Assembly: GCF_003952425.1 (NCBI RefSeq)
Contig: NZ_CP034449.1
Location: forward strand, 6,498,001 to 6,562,000
From: Mesorhizobium sp. M2A.F.Ca.ET.046.03.2.1
GTDB lineage: Bacteria > Pseudomonadota > Alphaproteobacteria > Rhizobiales > Rhizobiaceae
Direction: 5' to 3'
Length of the DNA: 64,000 nucleotides
The notes below the pieces were generated by a model. It was not told where the DNA came from, did no database searches, and saw only the letters and a program-made list of their open reading frames with translations. Both the position numbers and the translations under genes were made by a program. This document shows, piece after piece, positions 8,031-16,142 of the stretch. Position 1 is the stretch's first letter; each line of letters starts with the position of its first letter.

Positions 8031-8855
8031 TTATCGATGCAGGTGGATGGTGATGCGGCGCTCGATCCATTCGACGCCGTGGCGCAGGATCTCGACCATC
8101 ACCAAATAGACGATCGCCACCCAGATATAGGCCTGGATGTCGAAGGATTTCGCATAGGCGAGCTTGGCGTTGCCCATCAGGTCGTAGACCGTGATGATGG
8201 CGACGATCGCGGAGGCCTTGATCATCAGGATGAGCTCGTTGCCGTAGGGCCTGAGGGCAACGATGATCGCCTGCGGCAGGATGACCTTGCGCAGCGTCTG
8301 CAATTTGTGCAGGCCGAGCGAGGCAGCACCCTCCCATTGGCCGCGCGGCACGCTTTCGATGGCGCCGCGCAGGATTTCGGCCTGGTAGGCGGCGGTGTTG
8401 AGCGAGAAGGCAAATACACCGCAATAGAAGGCCTCGCGGAAGAACCACCACAATCCTACCGTTTCCAGCTCCGGCCGGAAGGAACCGACGCCGTAATAGA
8501 CGAGATAGGTCTGCACGAGCAGCGGCGTGCCGCGGAAGAAATAGACGTAGCAATAGGCAAGCCCGGACAGGATCCAGTTCTTCGACATGCGGCCATAGGC
8601 GACCGGCAGCGAGAAGATCGCTCCCAGCACCATCGAGATGGAAACCAGCGACAGGGTGGTTCCCAGGCCCTGCAGATAGGCCGGCGCGTAACGGGCGAAG
8701 AACTCTGGATTCCAGGCGTAGACGAGGTAGGCGACGATGCCGAGACCGAAGAGAATCCATACGCCGACCAGTGAGTAGCCGACGATGCGGGCGCGTGGCC
8801 AGCCGCGGGCCAGAGGGGGCGGCTTGTCGACGACGATGGCCTGGCTGACGCTCAT
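8031..8855 (-). CDS. Polar amino-acid ABC transporter permease (HisM-like)
   Basis: A 274-residue inner-membrane permease of the His/Glu/Gln/Arg type. About five spans are visible after a cytoplasmic N-terminus, with the family motifs YFFRGTPLLVQTYLVYYG and the EAA loop EILRGAIESVPRGQWEGAASLGL. The Met of MSVSQAIVV is chosen as start because its ATG overlaps the stop of the upstream permease by 4 bases, indicating translational coupling. It pairs with the HisQ-like permease and the binding protein upstream to import basic or polar amino acids. No ATP-binding gene follows; the next gene is an oxidoreductase. Confidence 0.9.
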   Translation of the reverse strand: MSVSQAIVVDKPPPLARGWPRARIVGYSLVGVWILFGLGIVAYLVYAWNPEFFARYAPAYLQGLGTTLSLVSISMVLGAIFSLPVAYGRMSKNWILSGLAYCYVYFFRGTPLLVQTYLVYYGVGSFRPELETVGLWWFFREAFYCGVFAFSLNTAAYQAEILRGAIESVPRGQWEGAASLGLHKLQTLRKVILPQAIIVALRPYGNELILMIKASAIVAIITVYDLMGNAKLAYAKSFDIQAYIWVAIVYLVMVEILRHGVEWIERRITIHLHR

Positions 8856-9568
8856 CGCACCGCTCTCCGCCCGAGATGACGCAGAATGTGGCCGGTGGCG
8901 ATCGACGACAGGATGGCGAGAGCCAGGAAGATCAACGCCGCCACACTGTAGAACAGGAAGGCATGCTTGGTAACGCGCGCCGCGACGCCGGACTGGCGCA
9001 AGGTCTCGGCGAGATTGACCACCGAGACCAGCGAGGTGTCCTTCAGCAGGCTTAGCCAGCAATTCTCGAGGCCGGGGAAGGCGATGCTTATCAGCTGCGG
9101 CAGGATGATCAGCCGCATCGTCTGCCATTTCGACAGGCCGATGGCGTAGCCGCCCTCATACTGGCCTTTCGGAATGGCGCGGAACGCGGAAAGGAAGACC
9201 TCGCTGGCATAGGAGGAGAAGATCAGCGACAGCACGATCATGCCAGCGATGAAGCTGTTGACGTCGATTGTCGCGGCCGGATTGAACAGCCGCACCAAGT
9301 ATTGCAGCAGAAGCGGCATGCCGAAGAAGAACAGGAAGAGCGTGACCAGCTCCGGCAGGCCACGGAAAACCGTGGTGTAGATGTTGGCGGCGAGCCGCAG
9401 GGAGGGCTCTTCATGCTGCTTGGCGAAGGCGACGAAAAATCCGATCGTCAGGCCGATGGGCAGTGTGGCGAGCGCCAGCACGATGGTAACCAGAACGCCA
9501 GACGCAATGTCGTCACTCCAACCATCCGGTCCCCAGCTGAGAAGTGTCCAAATGCTTTGGGCCGGCAT
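8852..9568 (-). CDS. Polar amino-acid ABC transporter permease (HisQ-like)
   Basis: A 238-residue membrane protein with about five spans and the motifs TVFRGLPELVTLFLFFFG and EVFLSAFRAIPKGQYEGGYAIGLSKWQ, which is the EAA loop that contacts the ATPase. It is the first permease after the binding-protein gene, separated by 78 bases that contain a strong hairpin. Its stop overlaps the second permease start in an ATGA arrangement. Known HisQ/HisM pairs form a heterodimeric channel for lysine, arginine, ornithine or histidine; the ligand here depends on the neighbouring binding protein. Confidence 0.9.
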   Translation of the reverse strand: MPAQSIWTLLSWGPDGWSDDIASGVLVTIVLALATLPIGLTIGFFVAFAKQHEEPSLRLAANIYTTVFRGLPELVTLFLFFFGMPLLLQYLVRLFNPAATIDVNSFIAGMIVLSLIFSSYASEVFLSAFRAIPKGQYEGGYAIGLSKWQTMRLIILPQLISIAFPGLENCWLSLLKDTSLVSVVNLAETLRQSGVAARVTKHAFLFYSVAALIFLALAILSSIATGHILRHLGRRAVR

Positions 9569-9607
9569 TGACGGGTCGTGTCTCCGTGGCGATCCCGGGA
9601 GAAGAGG

Positions 9608-9635
9608 AGGGCGGCGAGGAGTGCCTCACCGCCCT
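9608..9635 (-). promoter_or_regulatory. Intercistronic hairpin between binding-protein and permease genes
   Basis: The sequence AGGGCGGCGAGG, a 4-base loop and CCTCACCGCCCT form a 12-bp stem with one mismatch. It lies in the gap between the binding-protein stop (9647) and the first permease start (9568). A hairpin here commonly gives more binding protein than permease, by partial termination or by protecting the upstream mRNA; that role is inferred. Confidence 0.6.
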
Positions 9636-9646
9636 TGGCGTAACGA

Positions 9647-10432
9647 TCAGGATTCGGCGCCGTAGACGTCGAACTTGAAGTACTTGTCGTTGATTTCCTT
9701 GTACTTTCCGTTCTTGCGGATGGTGTCGATCGCTTCGTTCAGCTTGTTGACCAGATCGGTCTCGCCCTTGCGCACGGCGATGCCGGCGCCCGGTCCGAAG
9801 ATCTCGACCGGCTGCGGCGAGGGTTGGCCGAGGATCTTGCAGCAGGCGCCGTCCGGCGTATCCAGCCATTGCTGCAACACGACGATGTCGTCCTCGATCG
9901 CGTCGAGGCGGCCATTGGCGAGGTCCGCCTGCTCCTCGGGGCTGCTCGGATAGCCCTTGATGGTGCTGTCCGTGTAGGTCTTGGAGGCATAGTTGTAGTG
10001 CGTGGTCGTGGTGGCGACGCCGATGTTCTTGCCGGCGAGGTCTTCCTTGGTCACGCCCTTGAGCGGCGAATCCTTCGGCACGGCGATGGCCGACGGGGTG
10101 TTGTAGTATTTGTGGGTGAAGTCGACCTTTTCCTGGCGCTCTGGCGTAATCGACATCGAGGCGACGATGGCGTCGAACTTGCCGGCCTGGAGCGCCGGGA
10201 TGATGCCGTCCCAATCCTGCGCGACGAAGGTGCACTTCACCTTCATCTCGTCGCAGAGCGCCTTGGCGATATCGATGTCGAAGCCGACCAACTGGCCGTC
10301 CGAGGTCAGGTTGTTGAAGGGCGGGTACGCGCCTTCGGTGCCGATCCTCAGAGTCTTTTCCTGAGCCTGGGCGACGCCGAGTGTCAGCAGCGCGGCCGAA
10401 GCGGCAAGCGCGATACGCAGTGCAATACGCAT
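9647..10432 (-). CDS. Amino-acid ABC transporter substrate-binding protein (Lys/Arg/Orn or His type)
   Basis: A 261-residue periplasmic binding protein with signal peptide MRIALRIALAASAALLTLGVAQA. The mature part starts EKTLRIGTEGAYPPFN and has GFDIDIAKALCDEMKVKC, IIPALQAGKFDAIVASMSIT and ERQEKVDFTHKYY, the usual family 3 motifs. The paired cysteines in ALCDEMKVKC resemble the disulfide of HisJ/LAO proteins, suggesting basic amino acids as ligand. The start has GAGAGG 6 bases upstream. It is the first gene of a minus-strand operon with two permeases. The cognate ATPase is not encoded in this window. Confidence 0.92.
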   Translation of the reverse strand: MRIALRIALAASAALLTLGVAQAQEKTLRIGTEGAYPPFNNLTSDGQLVGFDIDIAKALCDEMKVKCTFVAQDWDGIIPALQAGKFDAIVASMSITPERQEKVDFTHKYYNTPSAIAVPKDSPLKGVTKEDLAGKNIGVATTTTHYNYASKTYTDSTIKGYPSSPEEQADLANGRLDAIEDDIVVLQQWLDTPDGACCKILGQPSPQPVEIFGPGAGIAVRKGETDLVNKLNEAIDTIRKNGKYKEINDKYFKFDVYGAES

Positions 10433-10583
10433 GATAATCCTCTCATATTGTCATGGCCGCTGTCCCGTGCGGCTCTTGTGGGCGGAGCTTCTTTACCGCC
10501 CGCTGAGGCGGATACTCCCACTCTTTGCGAGAAAAAAGCAACTGCAAATCAACGGCAAGCGACAATCGGGAAGTGCCGCTGCG

Positions 10584-11099
10584 TTACGTGGTTCGAGCCA
10601 CGAGACCTGTGCTGCGCTCGACAAAGTCGGCTATCGATTTGGTGTCGTCGAGGTCGAAAACCGGCAGGTTTTCGCCTTCGACCGTAAAGTCGGCGGCGAC
10701 CGCGACGATGTTGGGATCGTTGGCGGAAAGTGGCGTCCGGTCCTTGGCTTCGAGCCGCCTTGCCTCGATCTTCTTGTGCGCTTCGCGCTTGTAGCCCTCG
10801 ACCAGCACGATGTCCGAGGGCGACAGCCGCGCCAGGATGTCGTCCAGCGTGGGTTCGTCCTCGCCCCGCAATTCGTGCATCAGCGCCCAGCGCCGGCCGG
10901 AAATGATGGCGACCTCGGTCGCGCCCGCCTGCCGATGGCGGAAGCTGTCGGCTCCCGGCTTGTCGATGTCGAAGTCATGGTGGGCATGCTTCACCGTCGA
11001 AACCGTCCAGCCGCGCGCGACCAGCTCGGCGACCAGCTTTTCCGTCAGGGTCGTCTTGCCGGAATTCTTCCAGCCGGTGATGCCGAATACGCGTCTCAT
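10584..11099 (-). CDS. mobB: Molybdopterin-guanine dinucleotide biosynthesis protein B
   Basis: A 171-residue P-loop GTPase-like protein starting MRRVFGITGWKNSGKTTLTEKL, where GWKNSGKTT is the Walker A. Further family features are STVKHAHHDFDIDKPGADS, the region ATEVAIISGRRWALMHEL and LVEGYKREAHKKIE. MobB assists MobA in attaching GMP to molybdopterin, probably as an adaptor; it is not strictly essential in Escherichia coli. The start overlaps the mobA stop by 4 bases (ATGA), so the two are co-translated. This start is preferred because nothing upstream in the frame resembles MobB. Confidence 0.92.
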   Translation of the reverse strand: MRRVFGITGWKNSGKTTLTEKLVAELVARGWTVSTVKHAHHDFDIDKPGADSFRHRQAGATEVAIISGRRWALMHELRGEDEPTLDDILARLSPSDIVLVEGYKREAHKKIEARRLEAKDRTPLSANDPNIVAVAADFTVEGENLPVFDLDDTKSIADFVERSTGLVARTT

Positions 11100-11728
11100 G
11101 GCCTGAGGCTTTGCAACAGACGCTCCGCCACCGCAAGGTCGTCGGGCGTGTTGATGTTGAAGAACGGATCGATCTTTTGGCCGCCCGCCTCGATCATCGG
11201 GAATTCGACCTCGACATGGCCATGGCGCTCCATGAATGCGGAAACCCGCCGGCTGTCCTCGTCGACCAGGAAATGACGCAGGGCGTCGCGCAGGCCGATT
11301 GGCCAGAGCGCGAAGGTCGGATGCCACCTGCCGCCCGAACTGGCGACGGCGATCACGCCCGGCCCGTCGCGGGTTGCGGCGGCCAGGCGCTCGACGAGGT
11401 CGTCGGGGAAGAATGGCGTGTCGCCGGCGGCGCTCATCAGCCACCGGCAGCTTGTCTGCCCGGCCGCCCATTCGAGGCCGGCGAGGATACCCGCCAGCGG
11501 TCCGGCATGGCCTAGCACCGTGTCCTCGATCACCGGCAGCCCCATGCCGGCAAATCGCGCCGGATCGCCATTCGCGTTGAGCCCGAGCATCGCGACCTGT
11601 GGCTTCAATCGCGCGGCGACATGGTCGATCAACCTGGCTTTGCCCAATGAAAGCAGCGGCTTGTCGCCGCCGCCCATTCGACGCGCCTGGCCTCCCGCCA
11701 GAATGATCCCCGCAACATTTCTGTCCAT
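11096..11728 (-). CDS. mobA: Molybdenum cofactor guanylyltransferase
   Basis: A 210-residue nucleotidyltransferase. The GTP-binding signature is IILAGGQARRMGGGDKPLL, followed by NANGDPARFAG, LGHAGPLAGILAGLEWA and the metal-binding region MSAAGDTPFFPDDLVERL. The C-terminus has FFNINTPDDLAVAE as in other MobA proteins. It transfers GMP from GTP to Mo-molybdopterin, giving the guanine dinucleotide form used by DMSO-reductase-type enzymes. The start MDRNVAGIILAGG is chosen over longer options because it fits the family length. mobB follows with a 4-base overlap, and moaA is encoded 2 kb away on the same strand, so cofactor genes cluster loosely here. Confidence 0.93.
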   Translation of the reverse strand: MDRNVAGIILAGGQARRMGGGDKPLLSLGKARLIDHVAARLKPQVAMLGLNANGDPARFAGMGLPVIEDTVLGHAGPLAGILAGLEWAAGQTSCRWLMSAAGDTPFFPDDLVERLAAATRDGPGVIAVASSGGRWHPTFALWPIGLRDALRHFLVDEDSRRVSAFMERHGHVEVEFPMIEAGGQKIDPFFNINTPDDLAVAERLLQSLRP

Positions 11729-11732
11729 TGGC

Positions 11733-12653
11733 CTATATGCCGTCCGGCGCCATGTCGGGTCCAGCGCTTTCAGCGGCGGGTTGCTGCCTGCCGACGACGC
11801 GCTCGCGGTAGAGCGCATAGAGGCCGGAGCCGATGATGATGGCGGCGCCGGCGATCATGGGCAGGTCGGGAACATCGCCGAAAATGAGGAGGCCGAGCAG
11901 GATCGACCACAGCAGGGCGGTGTAGCGGAACGGCGCGATGAAGGAGATGTCGCCCGAGCGCATCGCCATGATGATGAACTGATAGCCGATGAGCACCAGC
12001 ACCGCCGCGAGCGCCAGAAGCATGGTCGAGCGGCCACTCATCGGCGTCCAGCCGCCCATCGGCGACAAAAGCAGCGCGCCCAGGACGGTCATGGCAAGCG
12101 CGGTCGCCGTCGACACCAGCATGGTCGGGATCGCGTGTGGGATGCGCTTGGTGGACAGGTCGCGCACCGCGCAGCAGGCGACGCTGGCCAAGGCCACCAG
12201 CGAATAGACGCTGAACCCTTCGAAACCCGGCCGCACGATGATGAGCACGCCGACGAAGCCGGCGGCAATGGCGGTCCAGCGTCGCCAGCCGACGCTTTCG
12301 CCGAACACCAAAGCCGCGCCCATGGTGACCGCCAGCGGCAATGCCTGCATGACAGCCGAGACATTGCCGATCGGCAGATGCGCAAGCGCGATCAGGAACG
12401 ACACCGTTGCGCCGGCTTCGCCGGCCACGCGCATGGCCACCATCGGCTGCAGCATGGCGGCCGGATTGACCAGCGCGCCGCGCCGCCAGGCAAGCAGGCC
12501 CACGAAGAAGGACGCGAAGGCGCCGCGCACCAGCATGACCTGCGCCATGTTCATCGATTCGGAAGAAAATTTGGTGATCGCATCATTCAAGGTGAAGCCG
12601 ACCATGGCCACGATCATGAACAGCGCGCCGCGCAGGTTTGGCGAGAGAGGCAA
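11733..12653 (-). CDS. EamA/DMT-family transporter
   Basis: A 306-residue integral membrane protein with ten predicted spans arranged as two EamA repeats, the first starting ALFMIVAMVGFTLNDAITKF and the second at about residue 155. DMT transporters export small metabolites or amino acids; the substrate cannot be predicted. The frame opens with a TTG at 12653 (LSPNLRGALF region). The first ATG, at 12617, would remove part of the first helix, so the TTG is kept with moderate confidence. It lies 4 bases upstream of mobA on the same strand, possibly in one transcript, though a shared function is not evident. Confidence 0.85.
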   Translation of the reverse strand: MPLSPNLRGALFMIVAMVGFTLNDAITKFSSESMNMAQVMLVRGAFASFFVGLLAWRRGALVNPAAMLQPMVAMRVAGEAGATVSFLIALAHLPIGNVSAVMQALPLAVTMGAALVFGESVGWRRWTAIAAGFVGVLIIVRPGFEGFSVYSLVALASVACCAVRDLSTKRIPHAIPTMLVSTATALAMTVLGALLLSPMGGWTPMSGRSTMLLALAAVLVLIGYQFIIMAMRSGDISFIAPFRYTALLWSILLGLLIFGDVPDLPMIAGAAIIIGSGLYALYRERVVGRQQPAAESAGPDMAPDGI

Positions 12654-12777
12654 AGGCGGTTCCGGATTCTATTTTGGATCGAAACCTGTAGCAGGTCACC
12701 GCGAACAGCAACGCCAAAAGAAATGGGCCACGAATTTCTGCATGGCCCATAGAACGATTTGCCAGGGTCCCGAAGAC

Positions 12778-13134
12778 TTACCTCGGCGTCAGCACTTCGG
12801 TGCCGTTGCCGTTCTGGCCGGCGATGGTCCAAAGCCCATGCAGAGAGCCGTCCTTCTCGATCTTGTAGACGACGAGACCGACTTCCTTGCCCATCGCATA
12901 GCCGGCGGAAAACGCATTGTCGTTCCGCATGCAGATGCCGTCCGAAGTCGAGCCGCCGGTTTCCCAGTGGATCGTGCAGGTCGTGTCGCTGGTCAGCGTG
13001 ATGGTTGCCTCGCCACCATATTTCGAACCATCGAAATTGGTGCCGGCGACGGTATAGGTGCCGCCGATCGACTGAGCGGCGGCCGGCATGGAAGCAATCC
13101 CAAGCATTGCAAGTGAAAGCATGATTGTGCGCAT
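12778..13134 (-). CDS. Small exported protein of unknown function
   Basis: A 118-residue protein with signal peptide MRTIMLSLAMLGIASMPAAAQS. The mature part is predicted mostly beta and polar: IGGTYTVAGTNFDGSKYGGEATITL, then a Cys pair in TTCTIHWETGG and GICMRN that could form a disulfide, and GLHGLWTIAGQ-like glycine-rich turns. The ATG at 13134 is chosen because AGGGGGAG lies 5 bases upstream; a GTG two codons earlier would be too close to that site. I do not recognise a characterised family. It is probably periplasmic and monocistronic. Confidence 0.75.
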   Translation of the reverse strand: MRTIMLSLAMLGIASMPAAAQSIGGTYTVAGTNFDGSKYGGEATITLTSDTTCTIHWETGGSTSDGICMRNDNAFSAGYAMGKEVGLVVYKIEKDGSLHGLWTIAGQNGNGTEVLTPR

Positions 13135-13221
13135 GTGCACTCCCCCTAGAGCGAAAATCGCGCTCGAAGGCTAGGCCGGAAAAGGCCGGCGGTAAATCGG
13201 GTGGAGGATGGCGTGGAGGGT

Positions 13222-13716
13222 TTATTTCGAGTGTGGCCCGGACGCTTCGTGCAGGCTAGCAGCAATGGTGCCGACCAGCGGGTCGTATTTCGCCTTGAGC
13301 GCTGCCGGATACTCGATGAAGACGCTGTGGATCACGTCCTCCTTGCCGAACACGGACCGGCGATAGAAGATCTTGTCGCCCTTCGTACCCGACAGCACCG
13401 CCCAATTCTTGCCGGCCTTGCCGTAGGTGACTTCGTCACCTGGCTCGGGGCTGGCTTTTTCGTTCTCGACGAGGCTCTTGGGCGTGTCGTCGAGCGCATT
13501 GTAGCTGCCGTAACAGGCCACGCTGGCGCCGTCGGCGCTGTGCCACTCCAGGCCGTCGCCGTTTTCCGGCTCCGGCATGCGCTCCGTGAAAATCTGGTCC
13601 GGGAAAGTGCACACGGTGCCGAAGCGCGCGTTGACATAGGTGAACGGCTTGGCCAGCGCCGTTGTCGCCAAGAACAGAAGCGCGGAAAACAAGCCGATGC
13701 GCCGAAGATTCTGCAT
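13222..13716 (-). CDS. Exported hypothetical protein
   Basis: A 164-residue protein with signal peptide MQNLRRIGLFSALLFLATTALA. The mature sequence begins KPFTYVNARFGTVCTFPDQIFT and has a second cysteine in GASVACYGSYNALD, suggesting one disulfide, followed by FYRRSVFGKEDVIHSVFIEYPA. The ATG at 13716 has AAAGGGGGGA directly before it; an upstream in-frame Met at 13758 lacks a ribosome site and would bury the signal peptide. Similar short secreted proteins are common in Mesorhizobium, but I know of no assigned function. It lies between a small exported protein and moaA, all on the minus strand. Confidence 0.75.
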   Translation of the reverse strand: MQNLRRIGLFSALLFLATTALAKPFTYVNARFGTVCTFPDQIFTERMPEPENGDGLEWHSADGASVACYGSYNALDDTPKSLVENEKASPEPGDEVTYGKAGKNWAVLSGTKGDKIFYRRSVFGKEDVIHSVFIEYPAALKAKYDPLVGTIAASLHEASGPHSK

Positions 13717-13771
13717 GTTCCCCCCTTTGGCCTCTGACCAAAGGCGATCATGCATCAAGCCGTTGAAAAAA

Positions 13772-14767
13772 TCAGCCGCCGGTGACGCTCATATGCCGCG
13801 ACACTGAAGGACGGCTGGTGCGGCGGTCGATGATGAAATCATGGCCCTTGGGCTTGCGGCCGATGGCCTCGTCGATGGCCGCGTCGAGCAATTCGTTGCC
13901 TTCGGAGGCGCGCAACGGTGCCCTCAGATCCGCGGCGTCCTCCTGGCCGAGGCACATATAGAGCGTGCCGGTGCAGGTCAGCCGCACGCGGTTGCAGCTC
14001 TCGCAGAAATTATGCGTCATCGGCGTTATGAAGCCGAGCCGGCCGCCGGTCTCGGCGACATGGACGTAGCGGGCAGGGCCGCCGGTCTTGTAGGGGATAT
14101 CGGCGAGCGTGAACTGGCGCTCCAGCGAGGCGCGCAGCATCGACAGCGGCAGATACTGGTCGGTGCGGTCGGCCTCGATCTCGCCCATCGGCATCGTCTC
14201 GATGAGGGTGAGGTCCATGCCGCGGCCATGCGCCCAGCGCATCAGCTCCGGGATCTCGGCATCGTTGAAGTCGCGCAGCGCGACCGCATTGAGCTTGATC
14301 TTCAGCCCCGCCTTCTGAGCGGCATCGATGCCTTCCATCACCTTGCCGAGATTGCCCCAGCGCGTGATCTGGTGAAATTTTTCGGCATCGAGCGTATCGA
14401 GCGAGACATTGATGCGTTTGACGCCGCAGTCGGCGAGCTCGGCGGCGAAGCGCGAAAGCTGCGAGCCGTTGGTAGTCAGCGTCAGCTCGTCCAGCGCGCC
14501 GCTTTGGAGATGCCGCGAGAGCTGGCGTACCAGATGCATGATGTTCTTGCGCACCAGCGGCTCGCCGCCGGTCAGTCTAAGCTTCTTCACGCCCTTTTCG
14601 ACGAAGACGGTGCAGAGTCGGTCGAGCTCCTCGAGCGACAGCAGATCCTTCTTCGGCAGGAAGGTCATGTCCTCGGCCATGCAATAGGTGCAGCGGAAAT
14701 CGCAGCGGTCGGTGACCGATACGCGCAGATAGCTGATCGTGCGACCGAAGGGGTCGATCATATCCAT
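13772..14767 (-). CDS. moaA: GTP 3',8-cyclase (molybdenum cofactor biosynthesis protein A)
   Basis: A 331-residue radical SAM enzyme that rearranges GTP to 3',8-cyclo-GTP, the first step of molybdopterin synthesis. The N-terminal cluster motif is CDFRCTYC (Cys22, 26, 29). The C-terminal cluster is [13 protein letters not shown] with a further Cys in [20 protein letters not shown] is the SAM-binding GGEP motif. The chain ends in GG, as in MoaA proteins where the tail enters the active site. The ATG at 14767 ([17 protein letters not shown]) is preferred because GGGAAA precedes it; an ATG at 14797 would add ten residues. MobA and MobB for the later steps lie 2 kb away on the same strand. Confidence 0.94.
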   Translation of the reverse strand: MDMIDPFGRTISYLRVSVTDRCDFRCTYCMAEDMTFLPKKDLLSLEELDRLCTVFVEKGVKKLRLTGGEPLVRKNIMHLVRQLSRHLQSGALDELTLTTNGSQLSRFAAELADCGVKRINVSLDTLDAEKFHQITRWGNLGKVMEGIDAAQKAGLKIKLNAVALRDFNDAEIPELMRWAHGRGMDLTLIETMPMGEIEADRTDQYLPLSMLRASLERQFTLADIPYKTGGPARYVHVAETGGRLGFITPMTHNFCESCNRVRLTCTGTLYMCLGQEDAADLRAPLRASEGNELLDAAIDEAIGRKPKGHDFIIDRRTSRPSVSRHMSVTGG

Positions 14768-14874
14768 TGCAAGCGTTTCCCGTGGCCTGAGCGGCATCGT
14801 TATATATGGCTATGTGATACGATCCAATGCCGCATTCAAGATAGAAGGTCTCGGTCTTTGGTAACATTCCCCGA

Positions 14875-14891
14875 CCGACATCGTATGTCGG
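14875..14891. promoter_or_regulatory. Perfect 7-bp inverted repeat upstream of moaA
   Basis: CCGACAT-CGT-ATGTCGG is a perfect dyad with a 3-base centre, 108 bases before the moaA start. It could be an operator; no regulator gene is adjacent. Confidence 0.4.
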
Positions 14892-14948
14892 CTGGCCTCA
14901 AGTGGCTTTCCGCATGGCGCGAAGCGGCGTAGGGAAGGGGGCAACCAG

Positions 14949-14996
14949 AGCATGATGCCGAAAAGTGTGAAGCGGTTTTTCGGACGACATCATGCT
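14949..14996. repeat. Intergenic palindromic repeat, AGCATGATG family
   Basis: Ends AGCATGATG and CATCATGCT are perfect 9-bp inverted arms around a GC-rich core with AAAAGTGTGAAGCGG. A decayed copy of the same family lies at 48709-48753. Such elements are dispersed between genes in Mesorhizobium genomes; their role is unknown. Confidence 0.8.
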
Positions 14997-15008
14997 CTAT
15001 CTCTTTGA

Positions 15009-15062
15009 CTAGAGACGGATTCAGATTTCAGGTCGATTCGACCAGAAATCATCCGTCTCTAG
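15009..15062. repeat. 54-bp near-perfect palindrome before the DUF971 gene
   Basis: Arms CTAGAGACGGAT and ATCCGTCTCTAG pair over 12 bp, and the inner part GGTCGA-TT-CGACC also pairs, giving an almost continuous stem. It ends 12 bases before the DUF971 start and leaves room for little else, so the transcript leader could fold strongly. Confidence 0.75.
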
Positions 15063-15074
15063 ACAGGACCAGTC

Positions 15075-15428
15075 ATGACCGCGCCAAAGGAACTCAGGGT
15101 CTCGAAAGACCGCAAGCTCTTGACCGTGACCTTTCCGGGCCATCAGCCGTTCGAATTGCCGGCGGAGTTTCTGCGCGTGGCTTCGCCATCGGCGGAAGTG
15201 CAGGGCCATTCGCCGGAACAGCGGGTGACGGTCCCCGGCAAGCGCAATGTCGCAATCCTCAAGATCGAGCCGGTCGGGAACTACGCGGTGCGCATCACCT
15301 TCGACGATTTTCATGACACCGGCATCTTCACCTGGAACTATCTGCATACGCTCGGCCACGAAAAGGATGAGCGCTGGAACGCCTATCTCGCCGAACTGGC
15401 CGAGAAGGGGCTGAGCCGAGACCGCTAG
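15075..15428 (+). CDS. DUF971-domain protein (GBBH-like N-terminal domain)
   Basis: A 117-residue protein that is a single DUF971 domain, related to the N-terminal domain of gamma-butyrobetaine hydroxylase. Family features are LPAEFLRVASPSAEVQGH, KRNVAILKIEPVGNYAVRITFDD and DTGIFTWNYLHTLG. In other bacteria such proteins occur beside iron-sulfur carriers of the ApbC/Mrp type, but the function is not established. The proposed beta-sandwich has no obvious catalytic residues. The start is preceded by a strong stem-loop at 15009-15062 rather than a clean leader; an AGG at 15065-15067 may serve for ribosome binding. Confidence 0.85.
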   Translation: MTAPKELRVSKDRKLLTVTFPGHQPFELPAEFLRVASPSAEVQGHSPEQRVTVPGKRNVAILKIEPVGNYAVRITFDDFHDTGIFTWNYLHTLGHEKDERWNAYLAELAEKGLSRDR

Positions 15429-15520
15429 TTGTGCGGGTGGCAATCCAATGTCGGCAGCCGGGCTGTCGTCAAGGCGTCATGGACGTGGAGTAGCGCCGGC
15501 AAAACGTCAGGAGACGAAGA

Positions 15521-16133
15521 ATGTCGCGCATCACATCGGTCGAACAACTGGAGGCTCTCTACGGCCTGCCGGGCGAGGCCTCGGTCGTCAAGGAACTCGA
15601 CCATGTGATTCCCGAATATGCCGCCTTCATCGAGGCCTCGCCCTTCGTGGCGCTGGCGACCAGCGGGCCGGAGGGGCTCGACTGCTCGCCGCGCGGCGAT
15701 CTCGCCGGTTTCGTGCGCCTCGTCGACGACAAGACGCTGATGATGCCGGACAGGCGCGGCAACAACCGCGCCGATTCGCTGAGGAACATCATTCGGGATC
15801 CGCGCGTGGGACTGCTCTTCCTTGTGCCGGGCTCGGGCACGACGCTGCGCGTCAACGGCCGCGCCCATATCACGACCGATGCCGGGCTATGCGCCTCCTT
15901 CATGGTCGACGGCAAGCCGGCCCGCTCGGTCACCGTCATCGATGTCGCCACGGTCTATTTCCAGTGTGCCCGAGCCATCGTGCGCTCGGAACTCTGGAAC
16001 CCAGCCAGGCATGTCGACCCGAAGTCGCTGCCGACGCCCGGCCAGATCCTCGAGGGTCACCAGCCGCAAGAACATCGACGGCGAAGCCTATGACAAGGAA
16101 TGGCCTGAAAGAGCCAAAAAGACGATGTGGTAA
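15521..16133 (+). CDS. Pyridoxamine 5'-phosphate oxidase-related protein, frameshifted near the C-terminus
   Basis: A PPOX-like FMN-binding split-barrel protein. MSRITSVEQLEALYG opens it after AGGAGA, and the barrel shows VALATSGPEGLDCSPRGD, DDKTLMMPDRRGNNRADSLRN and VGLLFLVPGSGTTLRVNGRA. After LPTPGQILE the frame reads GHQPQEHRRRSL and stops at 16093. The neighbouring frame reads VTSRKNIDGEAYDKEWPERA and then KKTMW up to 16133, which resembles the family's usual ending. The frames meet at the GGG run 16054-16056, where one base too many (or two too few) explains the shift. Relatives are annotated as flavin- or haem-binding, mostly without known substrate. Confidence 0.8.
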
Positions 16134-16142
16134 GCCTGAAAG

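Larger units (their letters stand above)
14768..15074. other. Intergenic region between moaA and DUF971 gene
   Basis: This divergent gap of about 307 bases holds three palindromes: a 17-bp dyad at 14875-14891, a repeat element at 14949-14996 and a long stem-loop at 15009-15062. Promoters for both genes must lie here, but no clear -35/-10 pair was found. Confidence 0.6.

Noticed and set aside
7045..8760. A continuous 571-codon frame apparently fusing a permease-like part to the dehydrogenase
   Set aside because: The upstream half is the wrong frame of the real permease gene; the dehydrogenase starts at 7914 with its normal N-terminus.
8031..9128. An extended 365-codon frame for the HisM-like permease
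   Set aside because: The extra 91 residues lie in the wrong frame of the HisQ-like gene; the ATGA overlap at 8852-8855 fixes the start.
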